Shown here piece after piece: positions 8,956 to 16,536 of a DNA stretch of 35,377 nt. A program made the translations under genes and the position numbers. This DNA comes from Chitinispirillaceae bacterium (GTDB taxonomy: Bacteria > Fibrobacterota > Chitinivibrionia > Chitinivibrionales > Chitinispirillaceae), in assembly GCA_016926315.1 (NCBI GenBank), contig JAFGOU010000468.1, positions 1-35,377 of the forward strand. Reading direction: 5' to 3'. The notes beneath the pieces are model-generated. The model saw only the letters and a program-made list of their open reading frames with translations, was not told where the DNA came from and ran no database searches. Every line of letters begins with the position of its first letter. Within the stretch, counting starts at the first letter, position 1.

Positions 8956-10125
8956 ATGTCTGAAAACCAAACCTTGAAAACAATTGTTGAAAACCGCCTG
9001 CGCGAACAGTTCCAGACCGGCGCCGGGGTCGTTTCCCGGGCCCCGGGCCGCGTCGAAGTGCTCGGCAACCATACCGATTACAACGAAGGCGTGGTACTCT
9101 CCGCCGCGATCGACAAGGAGGTCTGGATAGCCGCGGCACAATCCCCTTCTTCCCGTTGCTCGTTTGTCTCCACCCTTTTTGATGAACCGGTTGTCACCGA
9201 GGAAATCGCCCCCGAAAAAGGCGCCAATGCATGGGTGAATTATCCGCTCGGCGTGTACAGCGTGCTCAAGGAACAGGGATACCCGGTGTCGCCGGTGGCT
9301 CTGGCCATTCACAGCACCGTGCCGCTCGGCGCTGGCGTATCGTCCTCGGCCGCGCTTGAAGTCGCGACCGCGCTCGCCCTGTGCAGACTGTTCAACCTGA
9401 CCATTGATCCCAGGGACCTAGCGAAAATATGCCAGAAGGCTGAAAACAATTTTGTCGGTGCCAACTGCGGACTGCTCGACCAGTTTTCCTCCCTGTTCGG
9501 CAAAGCCGGCCACCTGCTTTTCACCGATTTCCGGTCCCTTGAACATGAAACCATTTCCATGGCCAAAAACGACATTACGCTCGCCATCACCCTTTCGGGA
9601 GTGACCCATTCGCTCGTTGCGGGCGAATACAACAGCCGGCGCCGGGAATGCAACCGCGCCGCTGCTTTTTTCGCGGCAAAAGACCCGGCAGTAAAAGCGT
9701 TGCGCGACGTGTCCATGCAGCAGCTCATCGCCGCACAGGGCGAACTCGACGCCCAGTCCTATAAACGCGCGCTCCACGTGGTCGGTGAAGACGAGCGGGT
9801 ATTCGCGGGCATGAACCATTTGAAACAGGGCGACATCACCGCGTTCGGCCGCCTGCTCTCCGAATCCCATGAGAGTTCCATGACCAATTTCGAAAACTCG
9901 TGCCCCGAGCTGGATATTCTGGTCGACATCGCGCACACAATCGACGGCGTCTACGGCGCCCGCCTGACCGGAGGAGGGTTTGGCGGTGCAATGCTGGCAA
10001 TGATACAAAACGATGCGTGCGCGGTCTTTGAAGAAACAGTGGTTCGCCAGTACAAGGAGCGCACCGGCCGCGATACCACGGTCCATTTCGCGAAAATAGC
10101 GGACGGCGCCGGTATCGTGGAATAA
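8956..10125 (+). CDS. galK: Galactokinase-like GHMP kinase
   Basis: A 389-residue GHMP-superfamily kinase of normal galactokinase length. Visible motifs are the N-terminal sugar-binding signature APGRVEVLGNHTDYNEG (about residues 29-45), the ATP-binding loop PLGAGVSSSAALEVA, CGLLDQFSSLFG with the predicted catalytic Asp, AGEYNSRRREC, and the C-terminal LTGGGFGGA. Galactokinase phosphorylates alpha-D-galactose at C1 with ATP, the committing step of the Leloir pathway. One signature residue differs: canonical enzymes have GEHTDY, whereas this one has GNHTDY, replacing a sugar-contacting Glu by Asn38. I recall this variant in other bacterial galactokinase-like proteins, so a different sugar is possible. 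GalT and GalE are not adjacent. The next gene, a radical SAM enzyme, starts 45 bp later on the same strand. Confidence 0.8.
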   Translation: MSENQTLKTIVENRLREQFQTGAGVVSRAPGRVEVLGNHTDYNEGVVLSAAIDKEVWIAAAQSPSSRCSFVSTLFDEPVVTEEIAPEKGANAWVNYPLGVYSVLKEQGYPVSPVALAIHSTVPLGAGVSSSAALEVATALALCRLFNLTIDPRDLAKICQKAENNFVGANCGLLDQFSSLFGKAGHLLFTDFRSLEHETISMAKNDITLAITLSGVTHSLVAGEYNSRRRECNRAAAFFAAKDPAVKALRDVSMQQLIAAQGELDAQSYKRALHVVGEDERVFAGMNHLKQGDITAFGRLLSESHESSMTNFENSCPELDILVDIAHTIDGVYGARLTGGGFGGAMLAMIQNDACAVFEETVVRQYKERTGRDTTVHFAKIADGAGIVE

Positions 10126-10170
10126 TACGAACCGCCAGTTCCAGCAACACTGTCCAGAATCGCCGACGGT

Positions 10171-11193
10171 ATGAAGCAAGCCGCCTATTACCAGCGCCTC
10201 AATAACCGCAGGGTACAGTGCGATCTCTGCCCCCACCACTGTAGGATACGTCCCGGCCGGCGAGGGATATGCCTGACAAGGGAAAATATCGACGGCAGCC
10301 TTGTCTCCTCGAACTTCTGCAGACCCCTTTCCCTGGCCGTGGATCCGATCGAGAAGAAACCCCTGTACCACTTTTTTCCGGGCTCCTCCATCTTTTCCAC
10401 CGGGCCCAACGGCTGCACCTTCAAGTGCAGCTTCTGCCAGAACTGCGAGATCTCCCAGGAGCTGCTCACGGCCCGCGAAGTGACGCCGCGATGGCTCGCC
10501 GACAAGGTCGCCTCAAGCGGCGCAATCGGCATCGCCTACACCTATTCCGAGCCCATCATCTGGTTCGAGACCATCATGGAGGTCGGCGCGCGCGTGCGGG
10601 ACATGGGGTTGAAAAACGTCATGGTGACCAACGGCTTTATCGAACCGGCGCCGCTGGCAGACCTTCTCACCCTGGTCGACGCCATGAACATCGACATAAA
10701 ATCAATGAACCCCGCGTTCTACCGCCGCATCTGCAAGGGATCGCTCGAACCCGTGCTCGCCGCGTGCGAAATGGTCAAACGCGCAGGATGCCATCTCGAA
10801 ATCACCCACCTGCTCATCCCGGGCGAAAACGACGACCCCGCAGAAACCGAATCGCTCGCATCGTTCATTGCATCACACCTGGGTAAGGACACCCCCCTGC
10901 ACCTTTCCCGGTATTTTCCGCGATACCGGATGAACCATGCCTCAACGCCGGAACCGCTCCTTGTCCGCGCCCATGAAATCGCGCTGCAGCACCTTGATTT
11001 TGTGTATCTCGGCAATATGGCCGCCGCAGGCAAGGAAAACACCTGGTGTCCCGGATGCGGCACCCTGCTTATCTCCCGCCAGGGATACCGGACGCTGGTT
11101 ACCGATTCCCTTGTCGCACCCGGTGCGCCTCAAGGAAAACCGACATGCGGGGAATGCGGGAGGGAGATCGCGATGGTGTGCTGTTTAAAATAG
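10171..11193 (+). CDS. amrS: AmmeMemoRadiSam-system radical SAM enzyme
   Basis: This 340-residue protein has the radical SAM cluster motif CTFKCSFC (C82, C86, C89), which binds a [4Fe-4S] cluster that cleaves S-adenosylmethionine. The N-terminal segment has CDLCPHHCRI followed by GRRGICLTRENIDG, and FFPGSSIFSTGPNGC precedes the cluster. These are typical of the AmmeMemoRadiSam radical SAM family (distant relatives of pyruvate formate-lyase activases). The C-terminus carries two extra CxxC pairs (CPGCG and CGECG), likely a zinc or Fe-S site. The substrate of the family is unsettled. Its usual partners, an AMMECR1-domain and a Memo-domain protein, are not in this window. Followed by a strong hairpin that probably ends transcription. 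Confidence 0.85.
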   Translation: MKQAAYYQRLNNRRVQCDLCPHHCRIRPGRRGICLTRENIDGSLVSSNFCRPLSLAVDPIEKKPLYHFFPGSSIFSTGPNGCTFKCSFCQNCEISQELLTAREVTPRWLADKVASSGAIGIAYTYSEPIIWFETIMEVGARVRDMGLKNVMVTNGFIEPAPLADLLTLVDAMNIDIKSMNPAFYRRICKGSLEPVLAACEMVKRAGCHLEITHLLIPGENDDPAETESLASFIASHLGKDTPLHLSRYFPRYRMNHASTPEPLLVRAHEIALQHLDFVYLGNMAAAGKENTWCPGCGTLLISRQGYRTLVTDSLVAPGAPQGKPTCGECGREIAMVCCLK

Positions 11194-11234
11194 CGCCTAT
11201 TGATTAGTAGCCGCCAACGGCTATCAGTGGGCGC
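11193..11234. terminator. Strong hairpin between convergent genes
   Basis: GCGCCTATTGAT (11193-11204) pairs with the mirror arm ending in GTGGGCGC (11234), giving about 12 bp including G-U pairs. It is extended by AGCCG/CGGCT around a CCAA loop. It begins at the stop codon of the radical SAM gene and ends 10 bp before the stop of the convergent propeller gene, so it can serve both directions. A T-rich stretch (CTTTCGTTT) follows on the + strand. Confidence 0.55.
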
Positions 11235-11243
11235 AGCTTTCGT

Positions 11244-13334
11244 TTAGCGGACCTTATTGGCTGCAGGAGCACACAACACTTGGTTGGCAGGCATGGTGTT
11301 TGACAACCGCCTGCCTTTAAGGTCGTAGCGGAATCCCGGCGCGTTAATTTGCCTTTTGCTCCAATTATCAGACGGTAATACTAATTTCCATTTAGGTGAG
11401 GTTGCCTGTTGTTCGTTTACCCGTTTCCCCTTTCTTTTCACTGAAGCGGCCAATTCATTAAGGTTTAACACCCAGACGCTTGATCCATCGGTTCCTGCGT
11501 AGATAAGCGTATCAATAACCAGAAGGCTGGTGATGAAACGGACAACCGGCATGCCGTTATTGAATTCTGCCCAGGTTGCGCCGGTGTCGTATGATATTTG
11601 CGTGCCAAGGCCTTTTATTCCGGCAAACAGAATACCCTTCCACGAAGCAAACGTATTAATCATCGGCATTACTGTAATCGGCGGACTCCATGTCATGCCG
11701 CCGTTGTTGGACCTGTATACTCCTTGAAAGTATTCCGCGATCAGTATGATCGAATCATTTTCCGGGCAGGGGAAACAGGCGGCAGTAGGGTAGTTGCAGA
11801 TATCGGTTCTCTGCTCCCAGGTTGCGCCAATGTCATTTGAAATAAAAAGGTGGCCCGCGAAACCTGCAAGCATTGTCTGTTTACGGCCGGTTAAAAAGTA
11901 CCAGTCACCGCCTGATACGGTATTTCGTGTGTTTACAAAGACATGTTCAGTACCATAATCCGATATCCGGGTTCTGAAAATCCCGTCCCACTTGGCACAG
12001 AATACAAATCCCTGGTGAACGAGAACCGGCTTTCCCCTCACCGAGGGAACTGCTCCTTTGAATCCTGCTTCTATTCCCATGGTATCGGTCATGATCCATG
12101 TGCTGCCATTGTCCTTTGATATCTGGAGTCCGTTCCATCCGGATACTGCAATAACGGTATCCGACGCATCCATACACGCGTTGTGGTGAAGCGCAATGGG
12201 AAACCGCTGCCACTCGTGCTGCGAGTTGTATTCGAAAATGAAATGGAAGAAAGCCGAACAATACAGCTTGCCGCTTGTTGCACAGAGCGCGGAAACCGGC
12301 ATGCAGCGCAGGCCGTTTGTAGCTTGTATCCAGACCGAATCGTTTTCTGTTATTGAAAACACTCCGCCGCATTTAGGTGCGAGCATGAGCCGGTCTGCAC
12401 ACGATAAAAAGCAGTTGCCGTCAGTCACAGGCAGGCCGGTTTCAAGCCGCTGCCACGTGGCACCGTAATCATCGGATTTGTAGATATAATTACGCTCGGA
12501 AACGTAGCTTGGCACGGTAAATTCATGGACCGCGGCAAAGACACGGTTACCGCACGAACCAAAGGCATTGACATGCTTGAGACACGCCGTTGGCAGGCCG
12601 TTTTGAGAATTTATCCACGAGCCGCCGTTATCATGCGAGACGAAAATACACCCTTCATCGTCACTGCGTTCGACACTTCCTGCCAATAAAACAGAATCAA
12701 CACTGCCGAGCACACGGATATCCTTATTTATCAATCCTTCATTAACCCGTTCCCATGTTTTTCCCGTGTCCTTCGAGCGGATAATACCCCCGTAGGATTC
12801 ACCGCTCATAAATAGGCAAGAGCCAACACTTTCCAATGAACTTAAAAAGGCTATTTTTGGAAATCCGTCCTGTATATTCATATCGCTCCATGCCGCACCT
12901 GAATCATAGGAAACAAACAGCGTCCTGCTGCCACCCGCGCTTCCGGCAAAAATCAAACCCAACGCCGCATCAATCATGTTGACTCTTCTATCAAGATCTA
13001 TAGGTATGGTGACCGGGTCCCAGTTGGTACCTCCGTCCGTGCTCTGCCAGACGCCGTCACTCCAGGTTACCGCGAAAAGGTGCTGCCCGATCGAGCACAT
13101 ATTCGTAATCTGAACAGGCAAACCGACATACTGCCATGAGGTTCCTTCGTCCGGGGATTTCCAGATCCCGCTGTTGGTACCAGCATACATGGCGTTGTTG
13201 TGCACCACAAGCGCGCTGACATCCCCGCCTTCCGGTCCGCCCGTCGTGCGCCACTGTTGCGGATAAAGTTGAAAAAAACACCCCGCTGCCAGGACTCCGG
13301 TAATGATGTGCTTATGTAACGGTGAGAAACGCAT
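11244..13334 (-). CDS. Secreted Asp-box (BNR) propeller protein with sorting-like C-terminus
   Basis: The chosen start at 13334 gives MRFSPLHKHIITGVLAAGC, a signal peptide (possibly a lipobox, LAAGC), with GAAGG upstream; the longer frame to 13508 adds no plausible leader. The 696-residue product has about ten Asp-box motifs of the form S.D.G..W (for example KSPDEGTSW, STDGGTNW, SHDNGGSW, SKDNGSTW). These mark sialidase/sortilin/Ycf48-like beta-propellers; such proteins usually bind partners or surfaces. The last 60 residues (FRYDLKGRRLSN...) look like a C-terminal sorting-type beta domain seen in Fibrobacter-like secreted proteins. A second, smaller Asp-box protein is at 23553-24854. No enzymatic residues are recognised. 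Single gene, divergent from the glycosyltransferase cassette. Confidence 0.7.
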   Translation of the reverse strand: MRFSPLHKHIITGVLAAGCFFQLYPQQWRTTGGPEGGDVSALVVHNNAMYAGTNSGIWKSPDEGTSWQYVGLPVQITNMCSIGQHLFAVTWSDGVWQSTDGGTNWDPVTIPIDLDRRVNMIDAALGLIFAGSAGGSRTLFVSYDSGAAWSDMNIQDGFPKIAFLSSLESVGSCLFMSGESYGGIIRSKDTGKTWERVNEGLINKDIRVLGSVDSVLLAGSVERSDDEGCIFVSHDNGGSWINSQNGLPTACLKHVNAFGSCGNRVFAAVHEFTVPSYVSERNYIYKSDDYGATWQRLETGLPVTDGNCFLSCADRLMLAPKCGGVFSITENDSVWIQATNGLRCMPVSALCATSGKLYCSAFFHFIFEYNSQHEWQRFPIALHHNACMDASDTVIAVSGWNGLQISKDNGSTWIMTDTMGIEAGFKGAVPSVRGKPVLVHQGFVFCAKWDGIFRTRISDYGTEHVFVNTRNTVSGGDWYFLTGRKQTMLAGFAGHLFISNDIGATWEQRTDICNYPTAACFPCPENDSIILIAEYFQGVYRSNNGGMTWSPPITVMPMINTFASWKGILFAGIKGLGTQISYDTGATWAEFNNGMPVVRFITSLLVIDTLIYAGTDGSSVWVLNLNELAASVKRKGKRVNEQQATSPKWKLVLPSDNWSKRQINAPGFRYDLKGRRLSNTMPANQVLCAPAANKVR

Positions 13335-13341
13335 ATAAGGA

Positions 13342-13737
13342 TTGCCTTCGAAATCCATCATAATAATTATTACATCACATTGTGAAGAGAGACGCGATTT
13401 TGTCTGTTCCTTGAATGGCACGGCCTGCCCCAAAAAAAAAGAAATCAGGATAAGCAATGGAAAACGAATCTCAGAAGATCTGTCAGAAGCCGTGCGGTCA
13501 GAAGACATACTGAAAGTCCTCGAAAAAGAGCTGAACTACGTGCACTATGCAGACACCAGCGGAACCCTTCTGCAGCCCCTGCTCAACGGAATCACGGCGA
13601 ATTTTGAAATGGTGCCGGGAGGGGACAGGGAACTGGAAAGATTGATAGAAATGGAAAAAAAGATGTTGAGGGATGGGGAGATAGGGAGTGATTATATGTT
13701 TTGTATTGCAGGGAAAACATTGTCTGAATCAGGATAG
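13342..13737 (+). pseudogene. Unrecognised open frame, possibly a gene remnant cut by the repeat element
   Basis: The frame encodes 131 residues. The part that looks protein-like runs from about 13500 (ILKVLEKELNYVHYADTSG) to 13680, with a charged helix DRELERLIEMEKKM. A short +1-shifted start, MENESQKICQKPC (ATG 13459), runs into the same region but stops at 13515, which could mean a frameshift. The stop codon lies inside the left arm of the inverted-repeat element, so the 3' end was probably replaced by it. No homology recognised. Its 5' end overlaps the promoter area of the divergent gene, so it may not be expressed. Confidence 0.2.
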
Positions 13738-13847
13738 GCAGGATAAGAAGGATGGACAGGATAAGAAAAACCGTCACATTTATACGTCATCTTTAATATT
13801 GATTTCATCCTGCATATCCTTTCATCCTGTGCATTCCGATTCAGACA
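13721..13847. repeat. 127-bp element with long terminal inverted repeats built of 9-bp units
   Basis: The left arm starts TGTCTGAATCAGGATAGG. The right arm, read in reverse complement from 13847, starts TGTCTGAATCGGAATGC. The arms match over roughly 45 bp. Inside the left arm an AGGATnnnn unit repeats four times with a 9-bp period (13731-13766); the right arm has a similar but less regular series. The first 10 bp of both arms are identical (TGTCTGAATC). I recall similar TGTCTGAATCAGGAT sequences in intergenic regions of other bacteria, from memory only. It has no coding capacity of its own. Confidence 0.7.
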
Positions 13848-14014
13848 TTTTTACTCACGCTTCTTCACTCACAACGTCCGGGCATGCAATTACAAAATCC
13901 TGCGCTGAAGCACAGGGCACACAGGTGTTCCGTAAAGGTCACACACTTGGCACCCGCGCGACCGCCCCCGCCAATAATGCTTTTTTCTTTTTATCTTTTC
14001 GCTGCATCCCGTGC

Positions 14015-14043
14015 TTGTCGAATTCATATTATTTAAGTATAAT
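14015..14043 (+). promoter_or_regulatory. Sigma70-type promoter of the glycosyltransferase cassette
   Basis: TTGTCG (14015-14020) and a perfect TATAAT (14038-14043) are separated by 17 bp, in an AT-rich stretch. Transcription would begin near 14050, giving a leader of about 79 nt before the GT4 start at 14129. Confidence 0.55.
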
Positions 14044-14128
14044 CAAGTTATTACGTACGCCGGCGAAACCGGAAATTTGTAATTGCATGGTTTCGCAGTG
14101 CATACGGTACGGTGTAAGGAACCTGCGT

Positions 14129-15334
14129 ATGCGTATTGCCCTTGTCAACTCCGAATATCCCGCGACCGACGGCACCGGCGGCATTGCCTCGTATACTTAT
14201 ACCATGGCGAACGCCCTTGCGGCCCGGAACCACACGGTGCACGTGATCGGCAGGGACAAGCGGCGGCCGGGCGACCTCGATGCCGCGATCGCCTACCATG
14301 ACGTGGGGTTCTGTCCGTCACCATTGCTTGAAGGATTGTTCGAACGTCTGTCTCTTGCCGGACCATACCGCTGGGAAAAGGGGGTCGGCCGAGCGCTGTA
14401 CCGTCTGGTTGCCATGCTGCAGGAGAAGAAGGGCCTTGATATAGTGGAAGTTCCGGACTACGGCGGCCTTGCCTATTTTCTCGGGGACCGGCAGTCCCTG
14501 CCCCTGGTGATCAACTTTCATCTGCCCTCGGAAACCGTGGATGCACTGAATACCGCGCCGGTCACCGGCGCCAGAAGGCAGTGGTACCGGTTTGAAGAGC
14601 GCGCCATCAGGAACGCCGCCGCGTACCGATGTCCGAGCACTGCGCTGAAAAAAATGATGTGCAAGCATTATGGTATTGCGGAGGATTCCATCGCGACCAT
14701 CAGGAATCCTATAGACCTGCGGCTGTTCGACACCATCAAGGACAAATACGCGCGTCCCACGGACCGGATCGACCTTCTGTTCGCGGGCCGGCTCGAACGG
14801 CGCAAAGGGATCGAGCTCATCACCTACAACATCAGGGCCATTCTCGCGCTTGATCCGCGCATCACCATCACCTTTGCCGGAAACGCCGAGATCAGCGGCG
14901 CGACCAACTACCGGTTGCAGGCCGAGAACGCGCTTTCGGACGAGGAGCGGGGCCGCGTCTGGTTCCTCGGTCCGGTCACCCGGAGCCAGCTCACCGTGCT
15001 CTATTACCGGTCAAGCATGCTGCTGTTCCCGTCACTCTTTGAAAACGCACCCTATGTTCTTCTCGAGGCCATGGCCGCCCGGCTTCCCCTTATTGCGGCG
15101 TCAAGCGGCGGCATACCCGAACTGGTGCGCCATGAAAAAAACGGTCTGCTCTTTCCGCCCGGCGACCTGGACGCACTGACACGATGCATCAAACGGTACA
15201 TCGACGAACCCGGACTCGCGCAGTCGTGCGCGGATCAGGCCTGCCGGGACATCCGGACCTCCTACGCGCCGGAAACTATCGCCTCGGAATCGATTGCATT
15301 GTACGAATCAGCACTGCGACTTAAACAGCAATGA
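14129..15334 (+). CDS. GT4-family glycosyltransferase
   Basis: The start at 14129 (MRIALVNSEYP) has TAAGGA 8 bp upstream and gives 401 residues, the normal length for a GT-B enzyme. The N-terminal domain opens with a beta strand and the glycine-rich GTGGIASYTYTMANALAARNH segment. The C-terminal nucleotide-sugar domain starts at DLLFAGRLERRKGIELI and contains the E-x7-E motif ENAPYVLLE (E305, E313), which binds the donor ribose/phosphates. It would be a retaining transferase adding a sugar from NDP-sugar to a glycan on the cytoplasmic side of the inner membrane. Its stop overlaps the next GT4 gene by 4 bp (ATGA), so the two are translationally coupled. The exact sugar is not predictable. Confidence 0.85.
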   Translation: MRIALVNSEYPATDGTGGIASYTYTMANALAARNHTVHVIGRDKRRPGDLDAAIAYHDVGFCPSPLLEGLFERLSLAGPYRWEKGVGRALYRLVAMLQEKKGLDIVEVPDYGGLAYFLGDRQSLPLVINFHLPSETVDALNTAPVTGARRQWYRFEERAIRNAAAYRCPSTALKKMMCKHYGIAEDSIATIRNPIDLRLFDTIKDKYARPTDRIDLLFAGRLERRKGIELITYNIRAILALDPRITITFAGNAEISGATNYRLQAENALSDEERGRVWFLGPVTRSQLTVLYYRSSMLLFPSLFENAPYVLLEAMAARLPLIAASSGGIPELVRHEKNGLLFPPGDLDALTRCIKRYIDEPGLAQSCADQACRDIRTSYAPETIASESIALYESALRLKQQ

Positions 15335-16536
15335 ACATCCTGTTTATCTCAAACGAATATCCCCCGGACACGGCGTTTGGCGGCATCGGCACGTACACCT
15401 CTCATGCGGCAGAAGGGCTGGCCGCCCGCGGTCATACCGTGCATGTCATCTGCCGGTCGGTTTCGCGTGAAAACGGGATGAGGCGGCAAAGCGGCGTTAC
15501 CGTGCACCGGATCGTGCCAGGGCCTTATACGCTTCCGGCCTCCCGCTTTTTCTTCCCTGTCCGCTTGTGCTGCTACCATCTCATTCCGCAAAGCCTTGTC
15601 CGGCTGGCCTGGGCAAAAAGCGTGAGCACGTATCTCGCATCATCCGGCCTTCGGTTTGACATTATCGAATATCCGGAGTGCGGGGCCGAGGGTTACTACC
15701 TCAACGGGTCCGGCGCGGTTACGGTCGCACGGCTCCATACGCCGTGGACCCTTATCGCGCGCTACGACCGTCTTGCGGAACCGGCAAGCGACCGGTTCAT
15801 GATGAATTGTTTAGAGAAACGTTCCGCGCGCAACGCTACGGCCGTTACGTCACCGAGCGGTTCGCTCGCGCGATTGATGCAAAAAAAGTGGCGGCTTCCC
15901 GCGGTAACCGTCTATCCCAATCCCATTGCGGCCGCATCGTATTCCCAGACCGCCGGCAATGGCTGGATCTACACCGGACGCATCGAACGCCGAAAGGGAA
16001 TCGACGCGCTTCTCCGCGCATTTGCGCGGCTCCCTCCCGGTTCCGGCGTTCCCCGGCTCACCCTCTTGGGAAGGCCGTACGGCAGGATGAAAAACGGCAT
16101 TGAATACGGCGACTACATACGAGCCATGATCTCCGACCTGGGTATCGAGGAACGCACCACCTGGATACCGGGAGTGGCGTCGCATGAGGTCGCCGCGTAT
16201 CTGGCGCGCTCCTCGGTCGCGTTTTTCCCTTCGCTGTGGGAGAACTTTCCCTACGCCTGTCTTGAGGCGATGGCGAGCGGGTGCGCCGTGGTCGCTTCCC
16301 GGTGCGGCGGATTTGTGGAAATGGTCGTTGACGGGCAGTGCGGTATCCTGGTGGATCCCGGGTCCGACACGGCGCTGCATGGCGCCATGCTCCGGCTCAT
16401 TAACGAACCCGGCCTTGACAAAAAGCTGGGACAGGCGGCACGCGGCCGCGTCGCTTCGCGATGTGACCGTGAAACGATCTGCGCACGAGCAGAGAGCTTC
16501 TATCGTTCGCTGCGTGAAAGGGCCGGACATGCGTAA
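15331..16536 (+). CDS. GT4-family glycosyltransferase
   Basis: A 401-residue paralogue of the preceding gene. The openings are similar (MNILFISNEYPPDTAFGGIG and GGIGTYTSHAAEGLAARGH), suggesting an old tandem duplication followed by divergence. The donor domain begins GWIYTGRIERRKGIDALL and carries the E-x7-E motif ENFPYACLE (E304, E312) followed by GCAVVASRCGG. It likely adds the next sugar to the same glycan. Translation is coupled upstream by an ATGA overlap and downstream by an 8-bp overlap with the flippase gene, so all three products are probably made together. Donor and acceptor unknown. Confidence 0.85.
   Translation: MNILFISNEYPPDTAFGGIGTYTSHAAEGLAARGHTVHVICRSVSRENGMRRQSGVTVHRIVPGPYTLPASRFFFPVRLCCYHLIPQSLVRLAWAKSVSTYLASSGLRFDIIEYPECGAEGYYLNGSGAVTVARLHTPWTLIARYDRLAEPASDRFMMNCLEKRSARNATAVTSPSGSLARLMQKKWRLPAVTVYPNPIAAASYSQTAGNGWIYTGRIERRKGIDALLRAFARLPPGSGVPRLTLLGRPYGRMKNGIEYGDYIRAMISDLGIEERTTWIPGVASHEVAAYLARSSVAFFPSLWENFPYACLEAMASGCAVVASRCGGFVEMVVDGQCGILVDPGSDTALHGAMLRLINEPGLDKKLGQAARGRVASRCDRETICARAESFYRSLRERAGHA

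Larger units (their letters stand above)
13335..14128. other. Gene-poor divergent intergenic region
   Basis: This stretch of 794 bp separates the propeller gene (-) and the first GT4 gene (+). It holds a weak open frame (13342-13737), a 127-bp inverted-repeat element (13721-13847), a stretch with no recognisable content (13848-14014), and a promoter (14015-14043). A frame open back to 13688 in phase with the GT4 gene is an artefact running through the repeat element. Confidence 0.6.

Noticed and set aside
13375..13385. TCACATTGTGA dyad upstream of the propeller gene as a CRP/FNR-like site
   Set aside because: Half-site order and spacing do not match TGTGA-N6-TCACA, so no specific regulator can be supported.
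13688..14128. 147-residue N-terminal extension of the first GT4 enzyme
   Set aside because: It runs through the inverted-repeat element and the promoter; the GT-B fold begins at 14129, which has a good ribosome-binding site.
16184..16528. 115-residue N-terminal extension of the flippase
   Set aside because: It is a shifted frame of the upstream GT4 gene; flippase homology begins just after 16529.
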